Shown here piece after piece: positions 1 through 6,031 of a stretch of DNA of 6,031 bases (the stretch's first letter is position 1; each line of letters starts with the position of its first letter). The notes below the pieces were generated by a model. That model did not search any database. It had not been told where the DNA came from and saw only the letters and a list, made by a program, of their open reading frames with translations. The translations under genes were made by a program, and so were the position numbers. This DNA is from an uncultured Barnesiella sp. (lineage in GTDB: Bacteria; Bacteroidota; Bacteroidia; Bacteroidales; Barnesiellaceae_A). The stretch is taken from positions 1 through 6,031 of the forward strand of contig CAJGDT010000101.1 in assembly GCA_904502265.1 (NCBI GenBank). The letters run 5' to 3'.

Positions 1-1263
1 AATTGCCCCCAAGAATTACGCAATCGTGCTATCTCTATGTTGTTCTGTATGTCGGAGAAAGACCGTCGCGATGTGTCGATAGAGGTGCTTAATGATCACT
101 TTGTGGCAGCTACACTTGAAGGAAACGACAGGCCCTACTTCGATATGTATGTACTCAATCCGCGTGTAAGCAACGAGATGCTCACACCCTATCGCTCGTT
201 CTTTACCGAAGTATTTACTAACGAACAAGTTGCGCAATACCGAGCGAATCCTCAAGAGTGGGTTAAATGGTGTAACGATAATATCGTAGTAGATAATAAA
301 TGGAATCCTCGACAATTCTGCATGTCGCCACGTGGGGTGTGGAACTTGCGTACAACCGATGCACACTCTCGCGATATCTTCTTTGTGTCGGCAGCTCGCA
401 GTATGGGTATTCCTGCTCGCATTGATGAAGTAACCGGTAAGACACAATATCTATCAAACGATAGCTGGATAGATGTGGAGTTTGAAACCGGCAATCATGA
501 AACTACAGCATCGCAAGGTATTCTTAAGGCCTACTATACGCCCTCGACTTTCCTCGATAATCCTCGTTATTACGCACACTTTGCGATATCGAAGATTGAG
601 AATGGAACTGCCATCCTGCAAAATTATCCCGAAGATGCCTCATGGCAATCGATACTGCGTGACGGTAGCATGGTGGATACAGGCCATTACCTTATCACAT
701 CGGGCACTCGTATGGCCAATGGTGGTGTGCTTACTCACATGCAATTTGTTGAGGTGAAGGAGGGTGAGACTTCTCACATTGAACTAAACATGCGCGAAAG
801 CCAAGATCAACTGCAAGTTATAGGAAATTTCAATAGCGAAAATCTCTACTACGACTTGACTACCGGTGCAACATCTACCCTACTCTCATCTACCGGTCGC
901 GGATACTATGTATTGGCACTTATTGACCCCAATAGTGAGCCTACCAATCATTTCTTGCGCGATATTGCTCCGTATAAAGACGATTTTGATAAATGGGGAC
1001 AAAAGATGGTATTGCTCTTTGCCAATAAAGAATCGGCTGCAAGATTCCATGCAAATGACTTTGCCAACTTGCCTTCGACAATTGTATGGGGTACTGATAT
1101 TAATGGTACAATATATAATGAAATTGTTGCCAACATGAAGTTGAAAACACCCAATCGTCCCATTATCATTGTAGCCGATACGTTTAACAGAATTGTATTT
1201 ATATCGCAAGGATACTCAATAGGACTCGGCGAACAGCTTGTTAAAGTAATTCACCAATTATAG
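1..1263 (+). CDS. Transglutaminase-like protein with C-terminal thioredoxin-like domain (5'-partial)
   Basis: The reading frame is open from base 1 and ends at TAG 1261-1263, giving 420 visible residues. The N-terminus lies outside the window, so the first ATG (37) is probably not the start. Visible residues about 85-165 resemble a transglutaminase-like core as found in large Bacteroidales proteins: SPRGVW at 109-114, SRDIFFVSAARSMGIPAR at 123-140 and SWIDVEF at 155-161. The GIPAR helix end is the clearest mark. Counting back from it, the position expected for the nucleophilic Cys holds Ala121 or Ser123, and no His is seen where HxW normally follows, so the site may be inactive. Residues about 300-420 resemble a thioredoxin or TlpA fold (VLLFANKES, PIIIVADTFNRIVF) but have no CxxC. 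A beta-rich linker lies between. Location is probably periplasmic, by inference only because any signal peptide is missing. It converges on cutC. Substrate and role are unknown. Confidence 0.8.
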   Translation, partial: NCPQELRNRAISMLFCMSEKDRRDVSIEVLNDHFVAATLEGNDRPYFDMYVLNPRVSNEMLTPYRSFFTEVFTNEQVAQYRANPQEWVKWCNDNIVVDNKWNPRQFCMSPRGVWNLRTTDAHSRDIFFVSAARSMGIPARIDEVTGKTQYLSNDSWIDVEFETGNHETTASQGILKAYYTPSTFLDNPRYYAHFAISKIENGTAILQNYPEDASWQSILRDGSMVDTGHYLITSGTRMANGGVLTHMQFVEVKEGETSHIELNMRESQDQLQVIGNFNSENLYYDLTTGATSTLLSSTGRGYYVLALIDPNSEPTNHFLRDIAPYKDDFDKWGQKMVLLFANKESAARFHANDFANLPSTIVWGTDINGTIYNEIVANMKLKTPNRPIIIVADTFNRIVFISQGYSIGLGEQLVKVIHQL

Positions 1264-1283
1264 TGCAACTCACATCATAAAAT

Positions 1284-1314
1284 AAGGGCGACTAAAATTG
1301 AATTAGTCGCCCTT
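1284..1314. terminator. Bidirectional intrinsic terminator between convergent genes
   Basis: A perfect 12-bp stem is formed by 1284-1295 (AAGGGCGACTAA) and 1303-1314 (TTAGTCGCCCTT), with a 7-nt loop at 1296-1302. On the plus strand it is followed by TTTCTGTCTT, on the minus strand by TTATTTTATG, so each direction has a T-rich tail, though not an unbroken one. It lies about 20 nt after the transglutaminase-like gene's stop (1263) and about 20 nt after the cutC stop (1335). This central position fits one hairpin ending both transcripts. Confidence 0.88.
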
Positions 1315-1334
1315 TCTGTCTTATAAGGAATAAT

Positions 1335-2072
1335 CTAATTTATAGCATCAACAATATGTCGCACAAGACACTCATCGCTCTCCATGTGTGCATACTCATC
1401 GTTATCGCTATTACCCATGCTTACACCATCGTGGCGATATTGCATAAGACTTTCGACAGAGGTACGCGCCGATGCATGAATTTCAACACAGCCTGTTGTA
1501 TCGAGTATCGTAGCAGCATTTGTGGCATTTACACCACATCCGGGCATAATGACAATCTTATCGGCAGCCCTCTCTACAAGTTGCTTAATAAGTGCCATAC
1601 CGGCAAGAGCAGTAGAAGCCTGTCCCGATGTGAGAATGCGATGACAGCCCATTGCTATAATATCACTTAAGGCATTAAGAGGTTCGCGACACATATCGAA
1701 TGCTCGGTGAAATGTAATGCTCATAGCTCCGGCTGCTTTAATCAGTCGCTTGCACACTTCTACATCAACATCGCCCTGCGGAGTTAATGCCCCAATTACC
1801 ACACCATCAGCGCCCAAGTTACGAGCCATAATGATATCTTGCTCCATAGTGGCTACTTCCGACTCATTATATAGAAAGTCGCCACCACGGGGACGTATCA
1901 GTACATTGAGTGCAATGCCTTCAACACGACGAGCTTCGGTTATCAATCCGGCCGAGGGAGTGATGCCCCCTATCTCTAATGCCGAGCACAACTCTACACG
2001 AGTAGCTCCACCATTACGAGCTGCAATAACACTCTGCACGCTTCCGGCACAAACCTCAAGGATGCGTTTCAT
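1335..2072 (-). CDS. cutC: CutC family protein (copper homeostasis protein CutC)
   Basis: This is a complete 245-residue protein, close to the roughly 250 residues usual for CutC. The fold expected of the family is a cytoplasmic TIM barrel. Visible family motifs in order are LEVCAGS (5-11), RVELCSALEIGGITPS (25-40), RPRGGDFLYNE (60-70), GADGVVIGAL (87-96), FHRAFD (121-126), ILTSGQ (146-151), PGCGVN (177-182) and EIHASAR (197-203). The family is named for copper tolerance, but in E. coli the cutC-mutant copper phenotype was later attributed to the small RNA MicL encoded at its 3' end, so a copper role here should be treated as unproven. The ATG at 2072 begins 6 nt after the fucosidase stop, so it is the last gene of the pepT-miaA-fucosidase-cutC unit and probably depends on upstream transcription and perhaps translational coupling. 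The stop is TAG, with the terminator 20 nt beyond. The family assignment is very secure; the biochemical role is not. Confidence 0.95.
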   Translation of the reverse strand: MKRILEVCAGSVQSVIAARNGGATRVELCSALEIGGITPSAGLITEARRVEGIALNVLIRPRGGDFLYNESEVATMEQDIIMARNLGADGVVIGALTPQGDVDVEVCKRLIKAAGAMSITFHRAFDMCREPLNALSDIIAMGCHRILTSGQASTALAGMALIKQLVERAADKIVIMPGCGVNATNAATILDTTGCVEIHASARTSVESLMQYRHDGVSMGNSDNDEYAHMESDECLVRHIVDAIN

Positions 2073-2078
2073 AAACTC

Positions 2079-3398
2079 TTATTTTGTAATAAGTTCTACA
2101 ACAAAATCGGCACCAGTAGGTACACTATCGAAAGTGAGTTTTACGCCCTCTTTTGTTTTTTTGAATTTGATAGGGGTTTTATCGGCAAATGCATATGCCT
2201 TCTTAACCTTGCAGTTGAGAGGCAAAGTCAATTCGTTCTCTTGAAGATTAAAGATGTGTACAAACAAACGATTACCTTTACGAGTTGTTACACCCCACTC
2301 TTGTGCAGGAATATCGCCGGCAGTTGTACCATATATAGTTTCGCCATATACGTTCATCCATTCGCCTATACCTTTGAGTCTCTCAAGGGCCTTATCGGGC
2401 AATTCGCCATTGGGACGAGGACCAATATTGAGCAATAAGTTTGCACCCTTGGCAGCTGTACTTACAAGGTATTGAATAAGTGTTTCGGTAGATTTATAGT
2501 TGTTATCTTCCAATCGATATCCCCATGCATAACCCATAGTTTGACAAGTCTCCAGGGGCAATCGACTAATCTCTTGACCCGACAATCCTGCCGTATTTTC
2601 ACCGGGTATATCTCGCTCGAAAATTTGGATATCTTCACCTTCAAAGGGGGTTATGTGGTGGTTGTTACCGATAAGACAAGCGGGTTGCAAACGGTGTATC
2701 ATAGCATATTGCTCATCCAACTGCCAATTGAAAGGAATAGTATCTTGGTCACGATCCCAATGACCATCGAACCATATAGCACCTATCTTACCATAATTGG
2801 TAAGCAATTCGGTAAGTTGCTTGTTCATAAAGTCGTAGTATTGGGGCCAATTTTCATTGTCACGGTTACGACCTATAATTTGTGTTGCAGTACGTCCCAT
2901 CGGATAGTCGTCACGTCCCCAGTCGATGTGTGAATAGTACAAGTGCAAACTGATACCTTGTCGCTCACACTCATTAGCAAGTTCCTTGAGCACATCACGA
3001 CCGTAAGGTGTAGCATCCACAATGTTATAGGGAGATTGGTCGGTATCCCACATTGAGAAACCATCGTGGTGACGCGAAGTGAAACATATATACTTGGCTC
3101 CCGATGCCTTTATAGCCGATACCCACTCTGCTGCATTGAAACGGTGAGGATAGAATGCATCAGCAGCCTTCGCATATTCATATTTGTCAATGTTATGATT
3201 TTGCAAGTACCACTCACCTTGGGCAAATGTGCTATAGATACCCCAATGAATAAAGATACCAAAACGACTTTCTTCAAACTCCTGACGAGCTTTAAGATTT
3301 TCGGGTGAAGGTGTATATTTTGCAGCTTGCTCAGCTTGAGCAGAGAAAAACACCATGAGCAATATTAACAGGAAAGATAGTTTAGTAAATGCTCTCAT
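2079..3398 (-). CDS. Secreted GH29 alpha-L-fucosidase
   Basis: The protein has 439 residues and is complete. It should hydrolyse terminal alpha-L-fucose from glycans such as mucin, milk or plant sugars; linkage preference cannot be read from sequence by eye. Residues 1-22 are a classical signal peptide (basic MRAFTK, hydrophobic LSFLLILLMVFF, then SAQA as a probable signal peptidase I site). There is no lipobox Cys, so a periplasmic or exported soluble enzyme is likely. GH29 barrel motifs are FGIFIHWG (46-53), SRHHDGF (108-114), LYYSHIDW (153-160), IWFDGHWD (208-215) with Asp211 as the expected nucleophile, LETCQTMGYAWGY (282-294), and NLLLNIGP (320-327). Glu261 and Glu283 are candidates for the acid/base; I cannot choose between them. 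About 75 C-terminal residues form a probable beta-sandwich. It lies 30 nt after miaA and 6 nt before cutC. No susC/susD or other glycosidase is in view, so it does not sit in a visible polysaccharide utilisation locus. Confidence 0.95.
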   Translation of the reverse strand: MRAFTKLSFLLILLMVFFSAQAEQAAKYTPSPENLKARQEFEESRFGIFIHWGIYSTFAQGEWYLQNHNIDKYEYAKAADAFYPHRFNAAEWVSAIKASGAKYICFTSRHHDGFSMWDTDQSPYNIVDATPYGRDVLKELANECERQGISLHLYYSHIDWGRDDYPMGRTATQIIGRNRDNENWPQYYDFMNKQLTELLTNYGKIGAIWFDGHWDRDQDTIPFNWQLDEQYAMIHRLQPACLIGNNHHITPFEGEDIQIFERDIPGENTAGLSGQEISRLPLETCQTMGYAWGYRLEDNNYKSTETLIQYLVSTAAKGANLLLNIGPRPNGELPDKALERLKGIGEWMNVYGETIYGTTAGDIPAQEWGVTTRKGNRLFVHIFNLQENELTLPLNCKVKKAYAFADKTPIKFKKTKEGVKLTFDSVPTGADFVVELITK

Positions 3399-3428
3399 AA
3401 TAAGATTTAAGAAAATTGTTTTTAAATA

Positions 3429-4325
3429 TTACTTACAAATTTGCTGTATATATTCCATTATAGCCACGTCGCCGGGTGTGAACCAGCGCATATCACTATC
3501 CTTAGCATACCAAGTAAGTTGCTTCTTAGCATATACACGTGTGTTCTTTTGGATACGTGCTACTGCAGTATCATAGTCCATCGCACCATCAAAATAGGCA
3601 AATAACTCTTTGAAACCGACTGTGTTAAGAGAATTAAGATGTCGTAATGGATATACTTTGCGAGCCTCATCAATAAGCCCCTCTTCTACCATGGCAACAA
3701 CACGACGATTGATGCGATCAAAGAGTTGTTCACGTGGCAGGTTAAGACCTATTTTAACAATCCTGAATGGGCGTTCTTTGATGCTATTGGTGCGCAATGA
3801 ACTATATGGTTGTCCTGCTTGCAAGCATATCTCAACCGCATGTACAACACGCTTGTAGTTCTTCTTGTCTACCACTTCGTAGTGCTCAGGATCGAGTTCC
3901 TTCAGACGCTGTAGCATGTAATCCAGACCATGCTGTTCATACTCTGTATAAACTTGATTACGTACTTCATCGCTTACAGTGGGTATATCATCAATACCCT
4001 TGCATACAGCATCGATGTAAAGCATTGAACCTCCACACATGACAGCATAAGGCGAACGCTCGAAAAGTGTAGGTCGCAATTGCATTACATCGCTCTCAAA
4101 TTGTGCTGCGCTATAATACTCATCAAGAGCAAGTGTACCTACAAAGTGATGCGGTACGATAGCTTGTTGTTGTGCCGTAGGAGCAGCCGTACCAATAGGA
4201 ATATCACGGTATAATTGACGAGAATCGGCGGAGATAATCTCCGCCGATAATGCTTGTGCTATACTTATGGCAGTATCGGTCTTACCTACTCCGGTAGGCC
4301 CGGTAATGACAACAAGTGTATTCAT
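3429..4325 (-). CDS. miaA: tRNA dimethylallyltransferase MiaA (Bacteroidetes MiaA2-like)
   Basis: This complete 298-residue cytoplasmic enzyme transfers a dimethylallyl group from DMAPP to N6 of A37 in tRNAs that read codons starting with U, the first step towards ms2i6A. Visible motifs are the P-loop GPTGVGKT (9-16), SADSRQLYR (32-40) with Asp34 as the expected catalytic base, IGTAAPT (44-50), GGSMLYIDA (98-106), the basic KNYKRVVHAVEI (155-166), GLIDEARKVYP (216-226), NTVGFKEL (234-241) and NTRVYAKKQLTWY (261-273). Length is normal for the family (about 300). Many Bacteroides genomes carry two MiaA paralogues, and this sequence most resembles the one labelled MiaA2, from memory rather than from a search. 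It starts 10 nt after the pepT stop and is followed 30 nt later by the fucosidase, so it is the second gene of the operon. Codons 27-34 form a perfect hairpin, listed separately. Confidence 0.97.
   Translation of the reverse strand: MNTLVVITGPTGVGKTDTAISIAQALSAEIISADSRQLYRDIPIGTAAPTAQQQAIVPHHFVGTLALDEYYSAAQFESDVMQLRPTLFERSPYAVMCGGSMLYIDAVCKGIDDIPTVSDEVRNQVYTEYEQHGLDYMLQRLKELDPEHYEVVDKKNYKRVVHAVEICLQAGQPYSSLRTNSIKERPFRIVKIGLNLPREQLFDRINRRVVAMVEEGLIDEARKVYPLRHLNSLNTVGFKELFAYFDGAMDYDTAVARIQKNTRVYAKKQLTWYAKDSDMRWFTPGDVAIMEYIQQICK
4224..4248 (-). repeat. Perfect 11-bp inverted repeat inside the 5' part of miaA
   Basis: Arms 4224-4234 and 4238-4248 (ATCGGCGGAGA and its exact complement) are separated by 3 nt. 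Seven of the eleven pairs are G-C. In the miaA message it covers roughly codons 27-34, encoding the near-palindromic peptide SAEIISAD just before the catalytic Asp. No T-run follows in either direction, so it is not an intrinsic terminator. It may affect translation or mRNA stability, or may simply result from the peptide sequence and codon choice. Confidence 0.8.
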
Positions 4326-4335
4326 TCAGTTTATA

Positions 4336-5562
4336 TTATTTTTCGGCCACAAGGCGAGCTATCTCAACAACAAGTTCTGAGGCTTTCTCCATTGATTGAA
4401 CGGGAACATACTCATAACGGCCATGGAAGTTTACACCTCCGGCAAAGATGTTGGGACAAGGCAGACCTTTGAACGAAAGTTGTGCGCCATCAGTACCACC
4501 GCGGATGGGTTTCACTTTGGGTTCGATATCGATGTTGCGCATAGCTTGTGATACAAGGTCGATGATGTGAATTACGGGCTCAACCTTCTCGCGCATATTA
4601 TAATACTGATCGTTAATTTCTACCTCTACACAACCGGGATATGTTTTGTTAAGTTCATCAGCTATACGCTTAAGTTCTTCTTTACGAGCCTCAAATTTTG
4701 CACGGTCGTGGTCGCGAATAATGTATGCAACAGACGATTGCTCTACATTACCCTCCATCGACACAAGGTGGAAGAAGCCTTCATAACCCTCGGTATGCTG
4801 AGGAGTTTCACTTTCAGGTAACATGCTTATGTACTGGTTGGCGATGAGCATTGAATTGATCATCTTGTCCTTGGCCATACCGGGGTGTACATTGCGACCC
4901 TTAAATGTAATGCGAGCGCCAGCTGCATTGAAGTTCTCATATTCCAATTCGCCAATCTCACCACCGTCAAGGGTATATGCCCACTCAGCACCAAAAGCCT
5001 CAACATCAAATTTGTGAGCTCCCTTACCAATCTCCTCATCAGGGTTGAACGCAACACGTATCTTACCGTGCTTGATCTCGGGATGTGCAATGAGGTATTC
5101 CATGGCAGTTACAATCTCGGCGATACCGGCTTTGTCGTCGGCACCAAGCAATGTTTTACCATTAGTTACAATAAGGTCTTTACCTACATAGTTACGCAAT
5201 TCGGGGAACTCTGAGGGACGAAGCACAACATTCTCCTCGGCACACAATACAATGTCACCACCATCATAATTGTTTACGATTCGAGGTTGAACGTTACGAC
5301 CCGACATATCGGGAGCTGTATCGAGGTGGGCAATAAAGCCAACTGTAGGAATCTCTTTATCGGTATTAGCAGGAAGTGTGGCCATGAGGTAACCATTGTC
5401 ATCAAGAGTTATCTCTGTAAGACCAATGCGTTGCAACTCCTTTTCGAGTGCTTGTGCAAATACCATTTGCCCCGGAGTACTGGGCGTCATGTTAGTGAGA
5501 TCGTCCGATTGCGTATCGAAACTCACGTAGTTCAAAAATCTTTCAACAAGTGTCATATTCAT
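4336..5562 (-). CDS. pepT: Peptidase T (tripeptide aminopeptidase), M20 family
   Basis: PepT is a cytoplasmic zinc aminopeptidase that removes the N-terminal residue from tripeptides. The ATG at 5562 gives 408 residues, the same as enterobacterial PepT as I recall it, and the sequence aligns from VERFLNYVSFDTQS to the end. In this numbering the predicted zinc and catalytic residues are His79 and Asp81 (AHLDT), Asp142 (LLGADDKAGI), Glu176 and Glu177 (NPDEEIGKGAH), Asp199 (LDGGEIGELE) and His380 (NFHGRYEY). All expected ligands are present, so it should be active. RGGTDGAQLSF (354-364) is another hallmark. A second in-frame ATG at 5556 would give 406 residues; neither has a clear Shine-Dalgarno sequence, as is common in Bacteroidota. 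Reading the frame back to 5676 adds 38 Cys- and Phe-rich residues unlike the family and would cross the predicted promoter, so I reject that start. It is the first gene of the operon, and the gap to miaA is 10 nt. Confidence 0.96.
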   Translation of the reverse strand: MNMTLVERFLNYVSFDTQSDDLTNMTPSTPGQMVFAQALEKELQRIGLTEITLDDNGYLMATLPANTDKEIPTVGFIAHLDTAPDMSGRNVQPRIVNNYDGGDIVLCAEENVVLRPSEFPELRNYVGKDLIVTNGKTLLGADDKAGIAEIVTAMEYLIAHPEIKHGKIRVAFNPDEEIGKGAHKFDVEAFGAEWAYTLDGGEIGELEYENFNAAGARITFKGRNVHPGMAKDKMINSMLIANQYISMLPESETPQHTEGYEGFFHLVSMEGNVEQSSVAYIIRDHDRAKFEARKEELKRIADELNKTYPGCVEVEINDQYYNMREKVEPVIHIIDLVSQAMRNIDIEPKVKPIRGGTDGAQLSFKGLPCPNIFAGGVNFHGRYEYVPVQSMEKASELVVEIARLVAEK

Positions 5563-5592
5563 AGTGTTACATATTTCAAGTTTAACTACGGG

Positions 5593-5600
5593 CAAAGGTA
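5593..5600 (-). promoter_or_regulatory. Predicted -7 element for the pepT operon
   Basis: On the minus strand this reads TACCTTTG followed by C, an exact match to the Bacteroidota primary sigma (sigma-ABfr) -7 consensus TAnnTTTG. Transcription would begin near 5585-5588, leaving a leader of about 25 nt before the pepT ATG at 5562. No convincing -33 TTTG is present at the usual spacing of about 19-20 bp; only a weak ATG-like match is seen. It is the only plausible promoter I found for the four-gene operon. Confidence 0.62.
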
Positions 5601-5612
5601 CGATATTTTTTG

Positions 5613-5620
5613 TACATTTG
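5613..5620 (+). promoter_or_regulatory. Predicted -7 element for the endonuclease gene
   Basis: The sequence TACATTTG followed by C matches the Bacteroidota -7 consensus TAnnTTTG exactly. A start near 5627 would give a leader of about 26 nt to the ATG at 5653, and the A-rich stretch GAAAAAAC precedes that ATG. The -33 region falls on GGGC around 5590-5593, which does not match TTTG, so strength may be low or an activator may be needed. Its upstream half lies over the pepT promoter. Confidence 0.6.
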
Positions 5621-5652
5621 CATTCACATTCGTGAAAGATATTGAAAAAACT

Positions 5653-6031
5653 ATGAGTGAAAAATCGAAATCTCACAAAAATAAGAAGTCTACATTATCC
5701 GTCAAGGTACAAGGCATTGTTATATTGATGTTTATAGCTATTGTCGGCTACCTTATGAACTTCTCGGGTTGCCATAATATTCATGAGCTAAACAATAACG
5801 TAAAATCGTACAACGGAACACAACTCACTGCTCATATCGAGGACTTGGATATGGCCCGTACAGCTAAGGGAAGAGCCTCACAAATCATTCGTCATAAAGG
5901 ATACACCCTGTCGTACAATAACGATTGGAGATTAGCCAACTGGGTGGGATATGAACTCACTTGCGATGAGACAGAGGGCGATGTTGAACGCTCTGATTGG
6001 TTTGACCAAGACCCTATGGTGAAAGGTGTAC
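5653..6031 (+). CDS. DNA/RNA non-specific endonuclease, NUC1 type (3'-partial)
   Basis: The frame is open from ATG 5653 to the window edge, giving 126 residues plus one base. Residues 1-18 are basic and hydrophilic (MSEKSKSHKNKKS), and 19-38 form one hydrophobic segment (VQGIVILMFIAIVGYLMNF). FSGC then follows with Cys40. This can be read as an uncleaved N-terminal anchor (N-in, nuclease outside) or as a loose lipobox with lipidation at Cys40. Residues 76-125 (SQIIRHKGYTLSYNNDWRLANWVGYELT, then a DETEGD-like acidic stretch and DPMVKG) resemble the start of the DNA/RNA non-specific endonuclease domain of Bacteroidales proteins. The catalytic DRGH-type motif and metal-binding Asn would lie beyond the window, so activity cannot be judged. 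The likely role is nucleic acid degradation outside the cytoplasm for nutrition. An in-frame GTG at 5632 is possible but less likely because it lies almost at the predicted transcription start. The gene is divergent from pepT. Confidence 0.82.
   Translation, partial: MSEKSKSHKNKKSTLSVKVQGIVILMFIAIVGYLMNFSGCHNIHELNNNVKSYNGTQLTAHIEDLDMARTAKGRASQIIRHKGYTLSYNNDWRLANWVGYELTCDETEGDVERSDWFDQDPMVKGV

Noticed and set aside
16..447. A 143-codon minus-strand open frame opposite the transglutaminase-like gene
   Set aside because: It is antisense to a well-supported coding frame, and its His-, Cys- and Arg-rich translation is typical of a shadow frame.
861..898. Repeated CTACCGGT octamers in the transglutaminase-like gene
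   Set aside because: There are only two copies, inside a Thr/Ser/Gly-rich coding stretch that explains them.
1717..2244. A 175-codon plus-strand open frame over cutC and the end of the fucosidase gene
   Set aside because: It is wholly antisense to two secure genes, its Ser/Thr/Ala/Pro-rich translation resembles no family I know, and no promoter or start context is seen.
2472..2933. A 153-codon plus-strand open frame opposite the fucosidase gene
   Set aside because: It is antisense within conserved GH29 coding sequence, with no recognisable domain or upstream signals.
3399..3428. A possible internal promoter in the 30-nt gap between miaA and the fucosidase gene
   Set aside because: The gap is AT-rich but contains no TAnnTTTG element on the minus strand; a promoter further up inside miaA is not excluded.
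4224..4248. The miaA hairpin as an intrinsic terminator or attenuator
   Set aside because: No T-run follows on either strand and it sits within an intact coding sequence, so it was listed only as an inverted repeat.
4336..5676. A 446-residue version of PepT starting at 5676
   Set aside because: The extra 38 residues (Phe- and Cys-rich) have no counterpart in PepT, overlap the divergent endonuclease start, and cross the predicted -7 element at 5593-5600. The start at 5562 restores the usual 408 residues.

Overview
The window looks like chromosomal DNA of a gut-type Bacteroidales bacterium (Bacteroidota). The evidence is moderately AT-rich sequence, TAnnTTTG-type -7 promoter elements, little or no Shine-Dalgarno sequence before the genes, a MiaA of the type I associate with Bacteroidetes (second paralogue, 'MiaA2'), a secreted GH29 fucosidase, and edge genes resembling Bacteroidales transglutaminase-like and NUC1-type nuclease proteins. 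I cannot fix the genus from the sequence alone.

Layout. (1) Positions 1-1263, plus strand: the C-terminal 420 residues of a transglutaminase-like protein whose 5' end lies outside the window. It ends in a thioredoxin-like domain without a CxxC. (2) Positions 1284-1314: a perfect 12-bp hairpin shared as a terminator by the two converging transcription units. (3) Positions 5562 down to 1335, minus strand: four closely packed genes in the order pepT (tripeptide aminopeptidase), miaA (tRNA dimethylallyltransferase), a GH29 alpha-L-fucosidase with a signal peptide, and cutC. Gaps are 10, 30 and 6 nt, so this is very probably one operon. (4) Positions 5563-5652: a 90-bp divergent intergenic region with one -7-like element for each direction, 12 bp apart and pointing away from each other. 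(5) Positions 5653-6031, plus strand: the N-terminal 126 residues of a probable membrane-anchored or lipid-anchored DNA/RNA non-specific endonuclease, cut by the window edge.

How the genes relate. The operon mixes peptide salvage (PepT), tRNA modification (MiaA), release of fucose from glycans outside the cytoplasm (fucosidase) and a TIM-barrel protein of unsettled function (CutC). There is no obvious single pathway. No susC/susD pair, regulator or other glycosidase is present, so the fucosidase is not in a visible polysaccharide utilisation locus. I found no tRNA, rRNA, CRISPR array, insertion sequence or other mobile-element signature, and no stretch over 300 bases lacks a gene. The window looks mostly like ordinary core genome. 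The points worth a second look are the apparently degenerate catalytic sites of the transglutaminase-like protein, the overlapping divergent promoter region, a perfect hairpin inside miaA, and the fucosidase placed in a housekeeping operon.
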